Source: Spongilla lacustris (lineage: Eukaryota; Porifera; Demospongiae; Spongillida; Spongillidae). From it: a stretch of DNA of 64,000 nucleotides. The position numbers were made by a program, and so were the translations under genes. This document shows, piece by piece, positions 47,753 to 59,437 of this stretch. The stretch covers positions 11,752,632 to 11,816,631 of the forward strand of contig OX442418.1 of the NCBI GenBank assembly GCA_949361645.1, given 5' to 3'. The notes under the pieces were generated by a model that saw nothing but the letters and a program-made list of their open reading frames with translations, did no database searches and was not told the DNA's origin. Each line of letters opens with the position of its first letter. The stretch's first letter is position 1.

Positions 47753-49545
47753 TCAACATGTATCATCTACCAGTGCTATAAACGACTTATTAATAACATA
47801 AAGAGAGCTGAAGCCATTGTCATCATCCGGGGGGCATCCTTGGTCCTCCTTCTTTTCATTCTTTAATCTATGAAGAAGACAAGGTAACTACTAATGCCCC
47901 CAACTCAAAACCTTATTGTTACATCAGTCCCCTCCTTCACCACACTCACCCACTAGCATAGCACCTTTTCGCCACGATCAGATAAGCACTGACACACTAC
48001 ACACAAGTGTGGACTCACATTTTAATTTTCCTGTCTTGTGTTCTAACAGTTAATTCATTTTTACGATCACCCAATCTAGGGAAGAAAGTAAGGCAGTCAG
48101 TAAGGAAGTACTCCAGCCATATCTCAATATACAGGTATCACTTCTATTCCCCCTTCCTCTTGCACCCCTGTCCCCATACTCTCCTCCCCATACCCTCCTC
48201 CCCATACTCTCCTCCTCATACCCTCCTCCCCACACCCAATGGTGACACCCCTCTTAAAATGATTGTCCAGAGTATGACTCTAGATGCATGTGGACTCGCC
48301 GATAGCTAGGATAGCTCTCTTGTTCTGGTGTTTCATAGCCGTTATCTTGACACAAAGGAGGTATCTTGCTATCATTTCTACCAAACAAGAAAAGGAACGC
48401 ACATAAAGTGAGGGTATAGTTTGTCCTATCCGCATAAACACCCCACAACCCATACCATCACCTATCATACTCAATCACCCAACAGCAGTTATGGTAGCTC
48501 ACCTCGCAACTAGACGGACTTCCAATTCGTTTAGTTCATCCCTGTTGGGACAGCTGTAATGCACAACACAAACACCCATCTGCATACATAATGCACACAA
48601 ATACACCTCATGACTATCACCTCATGACTATCACCTGGACAATCAAAGTGAACATAGAAAATAGGTTGTCTCCTCCCCCCCACACACACACACTTTCCCT
48701 CCCATTCAGTGCAGATGGTCAATTGCATACATAGTGTCCTTATATGGATACCAAACATTGTACCACTATTAAAAGAAAGGTCAGCCACATTTGGTATTGC
48801 TATTAAGTGGTACTATGATCAAGACATTTGGCTCCATACAAGCTATTCCTTTTCTTCATGATTTCTGGTCCACCCAAGAAGTGCTACTTGCTGCCCACAC
48901 TTTGCACAAGTCACAAGAGAAGCCTTAGTAACTAATCACGTGCAAGAACATGCGATCAATAACAACTGCAGAAGCAAAAAGAAAAAGAAAAAAGAACTTG
49001 AATGGACACCCATGTGTCAAGTCATAGTAAAAAAGGCCTATTTGAACATACATGTCTCACACACCACACATACGTCTCACACACACCACACACGTCTCAC
49101 ACCACACACGTCTCACATTCCACACGTCTCACACCCCACACACACATCACACACCACACATACGTCTCACACACACTCACACACACTACAAGCACCGTCT
49201 CAAACACGCCACGCACACAACTTTGAATCCCGCTTAGTAAGTCTTACGCGTTACATGAAGGGACTCGATCTCTTCCAACAGCTTCCAGCCTAATTAACAC
49301 CCGTGACCGTACTAGCTAGTGCCATGAAGAGACTCATCTTCCAATCAACAGCTTGGAAGCCTAATAGCATCGTAACCGTTAAGTCGATCAACGCGCTAAT
49401 AGTATATTAGCCTAGTACCGTAAAAGACTTACCCGGTGGTAGATTCAGTGTGCGAATAGTAAGCGCTATCGCCAGTAGGCCTATCGCCGTCACGAATCTC
49501 TTTGGCCATCTCTTTCCAATTCTCCGTGTAAGTCTTCGCCATCAT
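47753..49545 (-). CDS. Gene B: complete five-exon array gene, 130 residues
   Basis: Exons 49545-49433, 48541-48503, 48368-48300, 48075-48019 and 47867-47753 total 393 nt, giving 130 residues. All four introns are phase 2. Donors are GG|GTAAGT, AG|GTGAGC, CG|GCGAGT and AT|GTGAGT; all acceptors have pyrimidine-rich AG ends. The protein starts MMAKTYTENWKEMAKEIRDG, then DSAYYSHTESTTG, DELNELEVRLVA, PPLCQDNGYETPEQESYPSY, RKNELTVRTQDRK and ends KSFIALVDDTC. No signal peptide, membrane segment or known domain is seen. NGYETP is of the pTyr-x-x-Pro type that could bind SH2 domains, which is inference. Exons three to five match gene A exon for exon. The third donor is GC instead of GT, so that intron would be a GC-AG intron or has lost splicing. 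Confidence 0.65.
49048..49215. repeat. Degenerate ACACACGTCTCACACC repeat
   Basis: Irregular units of CACACGTCTCACACC in the first intron of gene B. Confidence 0.9.
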
Positions 49546-50215
49546 GAAAACGTTTTATAACTCCACTCGTAGATACGTGATTTGTTTATTACGTTACTCT
49601 TTGAGAACATTCGAGAACTGGTGACCACGTGTGAATTTAATCTGATAAGTAATTCATGTGGACTGTACATGTACGATTCAGAGACCATGCGCCAACCTTA
49701 TCTCCCCCAAAATTGCGATAAAGATAAAGCGCTGTTTAATTTGATTTGATTTGAATTTTCAGGAATATGGCATATCGCCCCATTATATGTACAATACAGA
49801 TAAACAAGCACATAACGTTAAATTACCTACCACTAATATATCAGTAGCCTATGGCCCTTGAAAGAAGAGCCCTCACATTTGCCCTAACAAGGGTCATGCT
49901 CAACCTCTGATATAGGGCTGTGACAGATGCAGACTTTGGGCAGTTCTGACGTGTGGCCAAGCGAGAGGCTAGCTGCGATATTGCCCACTTTGCTTCAGTG
50001 CCCCAACACCCATAGGTTTCCACAGCTATTGGGATGCATACCCAACCCAGTTATGCACATTTGGAGTCATTGGCCTTATGCTTTCTCTCCTCTGCTGCAA
50101 AGGCTGCAGACCCTGCTGTCACACTCGCTTCAGGTAAATTACTTTGAGATTAGCGGTGATGTGACATAATGGGTAATTAAATAAAATACTATGATTATCG
50201 TGATAAATTATATTT
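49546..50215. other. Spacer between genes C and B
   Basis: Contains the presumed promoter of gene B on the minus strand. No TATA box or conserved element could be assigned. An 80-codon forward frame (49927-50169) is not supported by splice or motif evidence. Confidence 0.35.
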
Positions 50216-51792
50216 TCACATACACGTTTCACTGCCATGCAGTGCAACAAATGGGATTACAGATGGACACAACATAATGACTCCCTCTCCATCACCACAG
50301 TTTAATAATATATCCGAATCTAAAAGACTATTTTCACCATTTTCAACATCTTCAATCATTTCGTGGTGTGCCGTGCCATATCCTTGATCTTCAGAATCAT
50401 CATTGGCCATCCCAATACCAATATACTGAAAAACAAACACAGACTTTAGTGATTGGATGTATGAAGCACCCCTCCTCTTTAACCTTGGATGGTATTGACT
50501 CTTCACTACAAGTAGATGCTCTAGCCTCACAGTGTTCTGCTGTGTCATATCCCTCATCTATATCCTCAGGCATAGCCTCATACATGGTGATACTGTAAAG
50601 TGGAGAAAGCAAAAGCTTGCTGATTGGGGTTAATTAATTCTAATTGGGGTTAATTAATTTAGGAATCTGATCTGTATGGTGGCACACATTGCTATGTTTC
50701 ACATTTCTTTGTACAAGCGCTACTTCCAGAGTACACATAATCAGATTGTCTATTTGCATCTCTACACGTCCTATACATGTACATTGTACACACTTTGGGC
50801 ATCCCTTCCTCCCTTACCCTCCCACTTTTCCCTTCTCCCACTGCTCCCCTCCCTCCCACTCTAATCTCACTTCCCCTCCCACTCTAATCTCACTTCCCCT
50901 CCCACTTTTCCCATCTGCTCTCATCCCCTTCCACCCTCTTTTCATAGTACTGCATGCTCAGCAATACCAGGGTACAAAACAGCACACACCAGCCAGTAGC
51001 CATCTTGAAACTTACAATAATGGGGTAACACTCCCGTTGGCACCATTAAACACGAATGAGCATAACTCAGCATCTGATTCGCTGCAGTAAAAAAGGAAGG
51101 GGAGTGAAGGAGAGGGGGAGGTGGGAGGAGAGGGGAGTGAAGGAGAGAGGGGAGGTGGGAGGAGAGGGGAGTGAAGGAGAGAGGGGAGGTGGGAGGAGAG
51201 GGGAGTGAAGGAGAGAGGGGAGGTGGGAGGAGAGGGGAGTGAAGGAGAGAGGGGAGGTGGGAGGAGAGGGGAGTGAAGGAGAGAGGGGAGGTGGGAGGAG
51301 AGGGGAGTGAAGGAGAGAGGGGAGGTGGGAGGAGAGGGGAGTGAAGGAGAGAGGGGAGGTGGGAGGAGAGGGGAGTGAAGGAGAGAGGGGAGGTGGGAGG
51401 AGAGGGGAGTGAAGGAGAGAGGGGAGGTGGGAGGAGAGGGGAGTGAAGGAGAGAGGGGAGGTGGGAGGATGAGGGGAGTGGAAGAGAGAGGGGAGGTGGG
51501 AGGATGAGGGGAAAAACTTTATCATCATGAGTTATGAGTTCCAACAAATGGAGTAAAAACAATTTTAAAATGTTTAATAGATGGACACTACTCAGTAGAT
51601 TGCACAACACACACACTGCACTGGCAGTGGTAGACACTTACCACCAGTGAGTTAGGTTGGTACTGCCACATGTATATACAAGTGATGATTTCTCTTCTGT
51701 TATACTGTGAAGATTGTGTGTGTGTGTGCATATCAGTGTACATTATCATGTATAGTGGTATGTAAATGGTGTGTGTGTGTGTGTGTGTGCGT

Positions 51793-51855
<63 letters not shown>

Positions 51856-52529
51856 TATTTTTGGAACAGGTGACCAAGTGTTCCTTCCCCACTTAAGCTT
51901 GGTCACCTGTTCCGGGGGGGGGGGGGGGGGGGGGGGAAAGGTGTAACAGCACTCCTAAAACACCAAATCTATGCAGTGAAGGTAGCAAGGAGTGATAGGA
52001 AGAGGAGTCTCCATGACTGCACAAATTCTGGGCAAAACAACATAGGGGGATGGGGAGGCTGACTCTCAACTTCAAACACAAAATAAAAATGCCCTGAATT
52101 CACATTGGTAGAATAGCACATGATTCACACGAGTACGCTAGTGATGATGATGGTTGAGTGCTACTTCTGTAAGACAAAAAGCCAAGAATCATAACAACTC
52201 TTAGCACACACACACACACACACAGATACACACACACACACAGATACACACAGATACACACACACAGATACACACACACACACACACACACAAAGATACA
52301 CACACACACACACAGATACACACACACACACAGATACACACACACAGATACACACACAGATACACACACACAGATACACACACACACAGATACACACACA
52401 GATACACACAGATACACACACAGATACACACACACACACACACACACACATACACAGATACATACAGATACACACACACACACACACACACATACACAGA
52501 TACACACAGGTACACACAGATACATACAG

Positions 52530-52566
<37 letters not shown>

Positions 52567-52760
52567 AGAAAACACACGCGTACACACACAGGCCTCGCGG
52601 CGCGGGCGTTAGCCAACCAATTAAGCAACTTAACAACTATTAAAGTATAATTACAGGCAATTAACACATTAGCTTACAGCATGTCGCACCTTGTTGGTAT
52701 GATTGGTAAAGGCATCTCGTAGCAACAGGTAATTTTCTTGTTCACAACATTAGGGGCCAT
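50216..52760 (-). CDS. Gene C: complete six-exon array gene, ~192 residues
   Basis: Exons 52760-52690 (MAPNVVNKKITC...), 52166-52104 (SSTQPSSSLAYSCESCAILP), 51662-51642 (21-bp microexon, TNLTHW), 51081-51016 (ESDAELCSFVFNGANGSV), 50592-50445 (MYEAMPEDIDEGYDTAEH, EEGCFIHPIT) and 50425-50216 (NDDSEDQGYGTAHHEMIEDV ... VIPFVALHGSETCM, stop). The total is 579 nt. Introns are phase 2 except the last, which is phase 0 because the donor shifted by one base relative to gene A. The protein is acidic with two GY(D/G)TA tyrosine motifs and ends with the family's F-x-A-L tail. No membrane segment or known domain is seen. The first exon is nearly duplicated at 3394-3461. The microexon is the weakest part; skipping it keeps the frame. 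Confidence 0.65.
50800..50940. repeat. CT-rich tract with repeated CACTCTAATCTCACTTCCCC
   Basis: Pyrimidine-rich intronic sequence of gene C containing two direct copies of a 25-bp block. Confidence 0.8.
51088..51512. repeat. 34-bp minisatellite in a gene C intron
   Basis: About twelve nearly identical copies of GGAGGTGGGAGGAGAGGGGA plus GTGAAGGAGAGAGG. It lies directly next to the exon at 51081, with the array forming the pyrimidine-rich side of the acceptor on the minus strand. The reverse frame stays open but shifts frame each unit, so it is not coding. Confidence 0.97.
51765..51936. repeat. (GT)n, hairpin and 23-bp G-tract
   Basis: A (GT)n tract to ~51854 is followed by GGAACAGGTGACCAAG, a short loop, CTTGGTCACCTGTTCC and then a G-run (51914-51936). 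This is the same palindrome-then-G-run plan as at 8.8 and 43.8-45.1 kb with unrelated arm sequence. Confidence 0.9.
52203..52562. repeat. (CA)n with ACAGATACAC units
   Basis: About 360 bp of CACACACA interrupted by CAGATACACA. In the first intron of gene C. Confidence 0.97.
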
Positions 52761-53002
52761 CTTTACTTTGGATTTGGATACCGCGATCGGAAACTTGGGA
52801 ATCAGGAATACATGCAGACTGTTGTAGTCACACATGCCGACGGTGAACAGTTTATGACGTAACACACCGCGTCGGATAGGGCCGAAGTAACTGATACCGG
52901 TAATTAGTTTACTGGTGCGGAGTTGCCTTGCTACCTGTCAATAATAAATAAATTAACGCTCGCTGCAGCGCTTAAGAAGTGTTATACAAATTACAATAGC
53001 AT

Positions 53003-53529
53003 ATCAGCTAGTAGTCTGGGGACCAGGCTGATGGTTGTACTATCAGTCTGGGAACAACCGCGCATCGAACTAGTTCCTCTGGAATGTTATGAATTTATAA
53101 TGTGGTTTAGTGGTTCTTTTCAAAATATATTCATTCAGCAAGGTCCCCAGACTTTTTTGTGGGCCTTATTCAGAGATGATGGTAAACTGTTTCGCGTGTG
53201 GGAAGGACATAGGAGTGAGTACTGAAAGACGAAGCTTTTCTGGTGAAAGACCATCAGAGAGTAAAGTACGTGTACTTCATGCTTGGCGGTCCATGGTACA
53301 AGAGGAGTTGTCTACGATACGAATAGCGTCTTTATGTGTGTCCATTACAGGAACTAGAGGGTTACAAGTAATGTTATTCATAGGGATGTAGGTTAACAAA
53401 ATGATATTCATGTATGTGATAGGGCATAAATGAGATTCATGCTGACTGCAGAACGGAACAACTTTGATGCGCAGTTGTTCCCAGACTGATAGTACAACCA
53501 TCAGCCTGGTCCCCAGACTAATCAGCTAG
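53003..53529. mobile_element. 509-bp TIR transposon with 9-bp target duplication
   Basis: The element runs 53012-53520. Inverted ends of about 58 bp begin TAGTCTGGGGACCAGGCTGA on both sides and differ at only two positions. ATCAGCTAG flanks both ends (53003-53011 and 53521-53529) as a perfect 9-bp target duplication. The TAGTCT start and 9-bp duplication match the element at 19810, so both belong to one superfamily, most likely Mutator-like. It is inserted in the coding end of gene A. Confidence 0.92.
53179..53391 (+). CDS. Small ORF inside the 509-bp element, zinc-like Cys pair
   Basis: The frame begins MMVNCFACGKDIG, then ERRSFSGERPSES, LHAWRSMVQEEL and ends LFIGM. The early Cys-x2-Cys and the following Arg-rich stretch resemble the N-terminal zinc-binding start of some invertebrate transposon proteins, so it may be a leftover 5' exon of the autonomous transposase. 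An internal GGAGTGAGT at ~53214 could be a splice donor. No catalytic domain is present. Confidence 0.35.
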   Translation: MVNCFACGKDIGVSTERRSFSGERPSESKVRVLHAWRSMVQEELSTIRIASLCVSITGTRGLQVMLFIGM

Positions 53530-55204
53530 TGCAACAAATGGCTTAACAACAGAAACAGAAAGAGGACTGGAGCCGTAGTCATCCAGGTAACATCCTTGGC
53601 TCTCTGTCCCATTCTTTAATCTATCCAGTGTTGGGAAGAAGACAAGGTAACCACCGCCCCCGACATTGATACAGACATACACACTCTTCCTACACGGCCC
53701 CACAGCAACTATCCATGTACCCTGTGCCACACACAATTCAATATGCAGACTCACATTTTTCTAGTTTTGACTTTTATACCTGCAAATTCATTTCTAGTAG
53801 CGCCAAATCTAGGGAAATAAGAAGGCACTCCAGTCATACCCCTTCCTCCCCATCACGTCAAACACCTCTTCTGCTAAAACGATTGGATTACCACTCAAGA
53901 TGCATGTGGACTCACCGATAGCTAGGATAGCTCTCTTCTTCTGGTGTCTCGTAGCCGTTATCATGACACAAAGGAGGTCCAGTAGTAGGCACTATCTCGC
54001 CATCATCTCTTCTATCATTTGAAACAAGAAGTGAAAATGAGGATGTCTCCCTCACAGCAGCAACATTACCAATTATGTACATGCACAGAATATATAGCTA
54101 TATTATATGGGACAGTGTTCCATCTATGTACATCCCAAATTTGACGCGTTTTAAATACTCATGCGTGGAGAAATGGGGAATTCTGACCCGTTGGGTTAGC
54201 GGTCTTTGCACTCATGTCATGGAAAACAATTAGAGCATCGAAATCGATTTCCACATGATGTGGGAACAAGTACATAATTTGAAAGGAAAATTTTGTACCA
54301 TTACAAAGATATACAGTTTTGTTCAACGTACATTTTTATGTTAAAACTCAGAAGGATGATTTTGCTGGACATGGTCCCATATACTAATGAATAAGCAATA
54401 GTACCACTGATGGGATATCGCCTAATCATAACGTTTTCTGCATCATGTTAGGGGTCCAAAAACGCCTGGTTACCTTGTGCTATGCTGGCACCATACAAGG
54501 CACCCCTCTTCAGTATTAGATGATATCTCCTGGATTCCTCCATGAAAAGATGACATATCAATATCACCAAGCGCAGAGACACTATTTTTGAGGTGGAGAA
54601 AGGACATTGGAGGTTACTTGTAATTGTGTATGCCCTTATATAGACTTTGGCCATCCCTCCACATTCCTCCCACTCCTCACACACACACACTATCCTGCCC
54701 CTTGCATTCCTCTCCCCTGACATTTCTCCACCCTTAGTCACATGCATTCAGAGTGTGACACACACATTTAGGGCTCTTCATACTACGCTCACACGCAAAC
54801 GTTTTTATTAAAGCCACACGCACGAAATGTAAATTGAACAGCACTGCATAGCTGTGCCCAATTCGTATTCAGGGCCAATCATAAGCCCCCCACCCCCCAC
54901 CCCCCCGATACTCGTTTTTTTTTTAATAATTAGCCAATCGCAAGGGTATAACTGGACCACTTAGTACAGTGTGGCTACAACCCTGTAACACTGAACCTAA
55001 TAGCTAATCTTACTATCTGCATCATGTTATAGGGGTCTAGAGAAGCCTCATTACCTTGTGGTAGGTGGATGAGATGCAGAGCACCCTTCTCCAGTATTAG
55101 ATAGTGATTCATTAGCATCCAAACTGCTTCCTTCATCGGACTCCTGGGTTACTCCATGTAAAGCTGTGTCATACCCTCCATCAATATCATCTAGTGCACT
55201 ATTG
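53518..55204 (-). CDS. Gene A: array gene, 3' five exons (5' end unresolved)
   Basis: Exons 55204-55055 (NSALDDIDGGYDTALHGVTQ, EGCSASHPPTT), 54581-54474 (VSALGDIDMSSFHGG, NTEEGC), 54011-53916 (PPLCHDNGYETPEEESYPSY), 53808-53755 (RNEFAGIKVKTRK) and 53620-53518 (LKNGTESQGCYLDDYGSS, VVKPFVALAD, stop). All joins are phase 2. The first two exons are duplicates of each other and match a gene C exon; the last three match gene B. The stop codon TAG is the first three bases of the 509-bp transposon end. Across the insertion the next native codons would be ATG CTA TTG TAA, so three residues are lost. A candidate first exon lies at about 56834. No domain is recognised; signalling-tail function is inference. 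Confidence 0.6.
54850..54925. repeat. C-rich and A/T homopolymer stretch
   Basis: CCCCCCACCCCCCACCCCCC followed by a T-run in an intron of gene A. Confidence 0.85.
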
Positions 55205-55514
55205 CTGTGTGGAAAGCACATTGGAGGTTAATGCCCATATCTCCACACACTTTGCACACGACGTTGGGCATCCCCACCCCCTCCTCCTACCCCACTCACT
55301 CTTCCCTCCTCTTGCACATCTCTGTTCTTCACTCCACCCACCCCTTTCCTCCCATACCACTTTCCAGGACAAGATGCATAGACACCACACCACCACATAT
55401 GCACACCACACAAAAATGGAAACCTTAGATACACACCACATATGGCCATACATGTATCCAAAACTTTGTGTTTTTAAAATGAGCCTAAAACATACTGCTG
55501 ATCCATCAATGCCT

Positions 55515-56445
55515 GACACACACACACACATGCGCACACATACACACACACACACACACACACGCACACACACACATGCATACACTCACATGCATACCCC
55601 ACATTCAGACCCTCTACTACACACACGCACACACACATGCATACACATGCACACACTCACATGCATACACATGCACACACACATGCATACACACACACAG
55701 ACCTTCCACATACTACACACACGCACATGCACACACACATACACATGCATACACACACATACACATGCATACACATGCATACACACACATACACATGCAT
55801 ACACACACATGCATACACATGCACACACACTCACACACACATGCATATACACACATATGCATACACACACACATGCATGCACACACACCACACATTCAGA
55901 CCCTCCACACACACACATGCACACACACATGCATACACACGCACGCACACACACACATGCATACACACACACCACACATTCAGACCCTTCACATACTACA
56001 CACACACACATGCGTACACACACACGCACACGCACACATGCATACACACACACACACATGCATACACGCACACACATGCATACACACGCACACACACACA
56101 TGCATATACACACACACATGCATACACACACATGCATACACACACACATGCATACACACACACTACAACCCTCTCACACCACCACACCCAAACCTAAATG
56201 TGCATGTACTAGTAAAGATTCTACATACACACACACACACACACACACATACACACATACACACACGCACACACACACACACGCACACACACACACACAC
56301 ACGCATACACACACGCACACACACACACGCATACACACGCATACACACACACGCATACACACACACAACACGCACACACACACACAACACGCACACACAC
56401 ACACAACACGCACACACACACACGCATACACACACACGCGTTTAG
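55515..56445. repeat. Long CA-rich satellite with ACACATGCATAC units
   Basis: About 900 bp of (CA)n interrupted by ACATGCATAC and ACGCATACAC, with several copies of CACACATTCAGACCCT at ~55600, 55890 and 55975 that show higher-order duplication. All long frames crossing it are His/Thr or Cys/Val repeats and are not genes. Confidence 0.97.
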
Positions 56446-56519
56446 GTTTGGGTCTGTTAAGTATATAGGCCTTGCACATGTGGTGAGGTGAGGGGTTGTA
56501 GAGAACATGTCGATCATGT

Positions 56520-56565
56520 GGCATCGCACACACAAACACACAGATACACACACACACACACAAAA

Positions 56566-56607
<42 letters not shown>

Positions 56608-56610
56608 CAC
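56520..56610. repeat. (CA)n microsatellite
   Basis: A second interrupted CA run to the right of a short unique segment. Confidence 0.95.
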
Positions 56611-56789
56611 ATTTGTAGCGCGCACAAATACGCTCGTCCGTACACGCGCACAATGGCATGTAATGACGTACACACACGCTGCTTTGAATTGTGTAACGAT
56701 CGCTTTCAAGTTCCACTTGAGTTAAGTGCGAACCTCAAGTGCAAATTACGACAATTGATCTAATATTCGCACGACACACCCAGAACACA

Positions 56790-56834
56790 CCTCCCGGTAC
56801 CTCTGAAAGCAGTTTGATTGCTTCTGCGTAGTCA
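56790..56834 (-). CDS. Candidate first exon of gene A
   Basis: The minus-strand ATG at 56834 begins MTTQKQSNCFQRYRE. A donor AG|GTACCG after codon 11 would give the family's phase 2 but is weak; GAG|GTGTGT after codon 15 is stronger but phase 0. The position, about 1.6 kb upstream of the first firm exon and just beyond the CA satellite, resembles the layout of gene C. Homology to other first exons is not convincing. Confidence 0.25.
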
Positions 56835-57304
56835 TGGTACGCTAGCTTTCTTCGACGTAGGAGAGGTAAAACAACAGAACTCTGATGGATAGTTTTCACG
56901 TGACGCTACAGTGTAGCGCGCTGTACCCGCCAAATTAAACTGGCGGGGATGTCCCGAATAAGCAAATTTATTTGCGTGCCGTATACGTCACGCCGCGATG
57001 CTTGCAAACAACACCCATGCGCGCACGGCAGTAAAAACATGACGCCTATAGGCTATATACCAAAACTAGATAAATGACGTGGAAGTTTTGTCAGCATTTT
57101 GGGGAATTTTTGTGTGGTATGCGCGAGGGTGTGGCTACGCCAGACTACATGTGCATGTACATGGTAGGCTCCATAGCTCGAAGCACAAAATCGAATCATC
57201 ATGCAGGTAAAACAGCTATTTCAAAGTGTTTTCATGACTTCAAACTAATAAAGTTGCAGCTTTGTTTATTTAGGTTTTCTACTCACTGAGTTATGGTTAC
57301 TGTA

Positions 57305-57500
57305 ACTTGTCACTCAGCACTCAACCACAGCTCATGTACACCCCTCCCACACAACCACAGCTACCCTCATCACACCAGATTCCCTCAGCGCATAACAACT
57401 GCTTCCCACCATGGCTACCTACATCACACCAGACACCAACCACAGCTACCCCCATCATACCATATGCCCTCAGCACCACAGCTACTTACATAGGTCTAAA
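57305..57500. repeat. Degenerate CCACAGCTACC..CATCACACCAG repeat
   Basis: Four loose units with a ~50-bp period. An 80-codon forward frame reads Pro/Gln/Thr-rich sequence through it, preceded by a possible acceptor (GTCACTCAG). I treat it as repeat-derived. Confidence 0.6.
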
Positions 57501-57599
57501 TCGCTCAGCCTACAATCACCACATCACCAGACGTTTGGCCTGCCTTTAAAAACATGTGATGGGCACATAACCAACACTGCACTGTCAAACTCAGTAATG

Positions 57600-59255
57600 T
57601 ACCAAAACCAGTCGGTTGCGTAACACAACGGTGTGGCTCCCCCACAAAATAAGGGTATAGGAAATGTGACTGTGAGGGTTACAACTTACAAGAACGCTAT
57701 GCGCCAAAACAAAAGCAATGGGCACATAACAGCCTATATGAAATATCTATACCAAACAAGATGATAAAATAGCTCGCCTAGATCAGCGGATTCTCCCCAC
57801 AAGTTACAAAATAGCCGATTTTTGTTCTTCGTCAATTATAAATAAAAATCTAGCAGCGCCCAATGAATCTATGGCGGAATATCAATATAAAGCTGCCCGT
57901 ATTAAATTTAAAAAAAGGGTAGTTGGTTACCTTGTGGCATTCAAGTCGAAGTACAAAATCCGCCCCCCCTTTTTTTGGTCTACTAATATTAAGGTATGAT
58001 TCACGCTAATAGCGAGCATCGCGCGTGCCTAAGTCTATGGCGCATGTGATTCGTTTCCAATCCCTCTATATGATCTCAGACATAACCACATACCTAGTTG
58101 GGTGTGGCCCGACCTTACGCTGAGGTCTACCTACAAATTGCACCATGCAGATGGCAAAAGAGTTGAAACACAGATAATGTTTACCCACCACAGCGGCCAT
58201 GCATGCAGCCTCCATTTCACTTTTAAAAATATATTGGCTCGTGATCGTCGAAATGTGCTAAGCGAATTCACTTTGATTTGCAGTTGGAGCTGTCCGTTGT
58301 CATGACTCGTGAAGAGGGAGATGAGATCTGCTCAGTTGAGTTGGCTAGTTCGAATGACCCGTACCGCACATGTACATGTAATAACTGATCATGAAATCGA
58401 TTTAGCGTACACACAATCGGTTGCATCTGATCTCGTCCTCTAGGGTCCCAACGTAACGGTATATTAATAATCGATCACCGGTTACACACCTGGGATCAAA
58501 GTGTAAAGCCCCACTATCAATACTATGCAGTATGCATGTATCATAGTATAATAATAATATGACTACTAGTTTATTAGGTGAAGTTTCTCTGGTGGTCGTA
58601 ATTTGCTTCCTACGCCGACTATACACGCTATATTCAGTGATTGCAAGTTCATAGATATCTACTTTAATATCTATGGTATAACTCATGCAGGATACTTTAC
58701 AGTCGGCTGGGATCCAGAATTACTAGGGAGCCTAGCAATATTTATAAGTCATGACAAATAAATTACTAAAAGCCACATCAACACATGGCGGTCTATGGCG
58801 GGGTGGGATTAACTTATGCCAGCTGCGAGATGGAGTCCCGCGCACGGGGGATGCTGATTAACCTACCTTTAGAACTACCGGTGCTTATTAGAGTTTTTTA
58901 AATTTTATTTTCACTTAGTATGCATGCGTTGATTTGTACTTACTATCACCGCAATATATGCCAGGATCTCATCTTCAAATCTCCAAGTTCACAGCCGCTG
59001 GGATAATGGTCGACTCATCATTGTCTTCTATTGTTCAATATAACGTCATTTCGTATATTATTTACCTACGTAATTACGTCACCGTGTATGTTGCTATTAT
59101 AGGTAATAAAATTGCTAAATATATATCACATGGGGTGAAGTCCCACCTTCATTCCTGCGACGTTCGCTCTCGTCCGATTATTGATACCTCGTCCCCAGCA
59201 TTATAAAGTAAATCATTGCATGATGTAATACGCGCCGTTTATACTACCAGCGCGA
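57600..59255. other. Intergenic, no gene supported
   Basis: Small frames only, without splice partners or known motifs. A CCCCCCC/TTTTTT stretch is at ~57965. Confidence 0.35.
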
Positions 59256-59437
59256 TTATACACAGTGCTCCCTCGATTATACGGAAAAGTATCACCTCGA
59301 TTATACGGAAAATAAGGCACATTCATTGGGTGTTAGGAAAACTGTCGGTGTACTTAGCCATAAGCTGTCTAAACCATTAATGACATTCATACTTACCTCT
59401 AATTACATTCCCCAAGCCAATGTGGTGCAGCCTTTTA

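Noticed and set aside
51067..51637. Long Pro/Ser/Leu frames on the minus strand
   Set aside because: The 34-bp unit is not a multiple of three, so the peptide cycles through frames; it is an intronic minisatellite.
55194..56468. 424-codon His/Thr-rich frame
   Set aside because: Product of the CA satellite; its non-repeat start overlaps the intron and acceptor of gene A on the other strand.
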